The notes below the pieces were generated by a model. It saw nothing but the letters and a program-made list of their open reading frames with translations. It did no database searches and was not told the origin of the DNA. Of a stretch of 7,104 nucleotides of DNA, positions 6,532 to 7,104 are shown piece by piece (the stretch's first letter is position 1; each line of letters starts with the position of its first letter). The position numbers and the translations under genes were made by a program. The DNA comes from an uncultured Lachnospiraceae bacterium (lineage in GTDB: Bacteria > Bacillota > Clostridia > Lachnospirales > Lachnospiraceae), in NCBI GenBank assembly GCA_902783735.1, contig CACZSE010000254.1, forward strand, positions 1 through 7,104, given 5' to 3'.

Positions 6532-6702
6532 ATGGAAACATGGTACTATGAAGTGGTCAGTATAGACGGCGATTATGCAAATCTTCGCAGAACGGATATC
6601 GAATCCGACGATATAAAACTTGTAGCGAGAGCTCTTCTTCCGCCTGAAATAGCCGAAGGGACAGCACTGAAATATGAGATGATGACTTATTCGATAGAAT
6701 GA
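6532..6702 (+). CDS. Small 56-residue DUF3006-like protein
   Basis: This short gene follows the hydrogenase by 22 bp and has a good ribosome binding site, GAGG at 6521-6524, seven bases before the ATG. The product begins METWYYEVVSIDGDYANLRR and ends in a charged, beta-rich stretch with LLPPEIAEGTAL (35-46). The pattern of an N-terminal IDGDYANL-like strand followed by LP..i.eGt resembles DUF3006, a family of small beta-barrel-like proteins of unknown function. There is no signal peptide, membrane segment or cysteine. It is the last gene before the operon terminator, so it is probably co-transcribed with the hydrogenase. The coding call is good because of ribosome binding site and spacing; the family call is tentative and the function unknown. 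Confidence 0.75.
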   Translation: METWYYEVVSIDGDYANLRRTDIESDDIKLVARALLPPEIAEGTALKYEMMTYSIE

Positions 6703-6736
6703 TCTTCGCAGTATATGAGATCAGCGGTGACTGTGC

Positions 6737-6755
6737 CTTGCACGAACTGTGCAGG
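6737..6755 (+). other. Short hairpin between the last operon gene and the terminator
   Basis: CTTGCAC (6737-6743) can pair with GTGCAGG (6749-6755) through seven pairs, one of them G-U, closing a 5-base loop. It lies about 35 bases after the stop of the small gene and 18 bases before the main terminator stem and is not followed by a T-tract. It may shield the 3' end of the transcript; chance is also possible. Confidence 0.3.
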
Positions 6756-6772
6756 TGAATGACTCCGTGAAC

Positions 6773-6822
6773 AAAAATACCTCTTTAGGTGCAGAGACAG
6801 ATGCATCAAAAGAGGTATTTTT
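6773..6822 (+). terminator. Strong terminator closing the hydrogenase operon
   Basis: Perfect 14-bp arms AAAAATACCTCTTT (6773-6786) and AAAGAGGTATTTTT (6809-6822) enclose, after a single A-A mismatch, a second 6-bp stem (6788-6793 with 6802-6807, one G-U pair) and an 8-base loop. The right arm ends in five Ts and the left arm begins with five As, so the structure could terminate transcription from both strands. It lies 70 bases beyond the last operon gene. Confidence 0.88.
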
Positions 6823-6839
6823 GCGTGAGGGAAAGAGTT

Positions 6840-6867
6840 TTGTGGATTCGGGTCAATAAGATATAAT
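6840..6867 (+). promoter_or_regulatory. Candidate promoter for the PAS-domain gene
   Basis: A perfect TATAAT at 6862-6867 is preceded after 16 bases by TTGTGG (6840-6845), which matches the first three bases of the -35 consensus. It lies between the operon terminator and the PAS gene and would give a leader of about 80 bases. Together with the terminator this makes the PAS gene a separate transcription unit. Confidence 0.5.
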
Positions 6868-6916
6868 GATTTTAGTGAAAAATTTTTTGTTACACTCATA
6901 TGATAAAATAACAGAT

Positions 6917-6934
6917 TAGAGACAATGCTCTCTA
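6917..6934 (+). other. Small leader hairpin upstream of the PAS gene
   Basis: TAGAGA (6917-6922) and TCTCTA (6929-6934) form a perfect 6-bp stem with a 6-base loop in the presumed leader, ending 12 bases before the ribosome binding site. No T-tract follows, and the leader is too short and too unstructured to suggest a riboswitch. A role in translation or RNA stability is possible only. Confidence 0.3.
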
Positions 6935-6955
6935 CAAGTGATCGATAGGGGATAT

Positions 6956-7104
6956 ATGTTTGGAAGAAATTTTGAATTGAACGAACAGACCATGACATTC
7001 ATCGATAAGCTCGGAAAACATATGCCCGGGGGCTTTTTCATATATAAAGCCGAGGGAGATGAAGAGCTCATATATGTCAATGATGCTACCATAAGACTGT
7101 TTGG
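6956..7104 (+). CDS. PAS-domain signalling protein, N-terminal fragment (runs off the window)
   Basis: Forty-nine complete codons are visible and the frame is open at the window edge. The protein begins with a short helical segment (about 1-22), followed by HMPGGFFIYKA (22-32) and ELIYVNDATIRLFG (37-50), the opening strands and helix of a PAS domain. In Lachnospiraceae and relatives this kind of PAS start is common in diguanylate cyclases, c-di-GMP phosphodiesterases and hybrid sensor kinases, but the output domain is outside the window. AGGGG at 6947-6951 lies four bases before the ATG, slightly close but the best site; the internal ATG at 6992 has none. A terminator and a candidate promoter separate it from the hydrogenase operon, so a shared function cannot be claimed. 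Confidence 0.8.
   Translation, partial: MFGRNFELNEQTMTFIDKLGKHMPGGFFIYKAEGDEELIYVNDATIRLF

Noticed and set aside
6715..6762. 15-residue reading frame containing CTNC after the small gene
   Set aside because: No ribosome binding site, very short, and it covers a small hairpin; most likely untranslated trailer.
6868..6955. Riboswitch in the leader of the PAS gene
   Set aside because: The leader is only about 80 bases with one 6-bp hairpin, no terminator-like alternative fold and no motif of a known riboswitch class.
6687..6998. Minus-strand open frame of 103 codons across the 3' intergenic region
   Set aside because: It runs through the strong operon terminator and the start of the PAS gene and shows no recognisable domain.
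1..7104. CRISPR array, tRNA or rRNA genes, insertion sequences or phage genes
   Set aside because: No regularly spaced direct repeats, no cloverleaf or rRNA-like sequence, and no transposase, integrase or phage protein were seen on either strand.

Overview
The window looks like a chromosomal piece of an anaerobic, low-to-moderate GC Clostridia genome, most likely Lachnospiraceae. This is inferred from the strong AAGGAG ribosome binding sites, the two [FeFe]-hydrogenase-type proteins, the SpoIIE-type phosphatase, and the style of the PAS protein at the right edge. No phylogenetic search was run, so family level is the limit.

Layout. On the left (63-1001, minus strand) is a membrane-anchored family 2 glycosyltransferase, closed by a strong terminator at the window edge. 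A 213-bp divergent intergenic region (1002-1214) holds one candidate promoter for each direction and two inverted repeats. From 1215 to 6702 six plus-strand genes are tightly packed and probably form one operon: an APH/choline-kinase-fold phosphotransferase, a stand-alone 80-residue [2Fe-2S] thioredoxin-like ferredoxin, a sensory [FeFe] hydrogenase with a PAS domain and a C-terminal helix, a SpoIIE/PP2C-type phosphatase, a ferredoxin-rich [FeFe] hydrogenase of the group B kind, and a 56-residue DUF3006-like protein. The operon ends in a strong hairpin terminator at 6773-6822. After a spacer with its own candidate promoter, a PAS-domain gene starts at 6956 and runs off the window.

How the genes fit together. 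The core is a putative H2- or redox-sensing module. The sensor carries an H-domain, two ferredoxin clusters, a further Cys4 Fe-S motif and a PAS domain, but has no enzymatic output domain. The next gene overlaps it by 8 bases and encodes a phosphatase with an intact set of metal-binding aspartates but no N-terminal regulatory domain. The simplest reading is that the sensor controls the phosphatase in trans. This matches the arrangement called phosphatase-linked (group C3) in [FeFe]-hydrogenase classification, a class that to my knowledge has no worked-out signalling output. The downstream hydrogenase has near-canonical H-cluster motifs and may be the catalytic partner. The target of the phosphatase is not visible here, and no H-cluster maturation genes (hydE, hydF, hydG) are in the window.

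The parts least explained by known families are the roughly 165-residue C-terminal domain of the phosphatase, the possible kinase/phosphatase pairing within the operon, the small last gene, and the inverted repeat that straddles the operon's -10 element.
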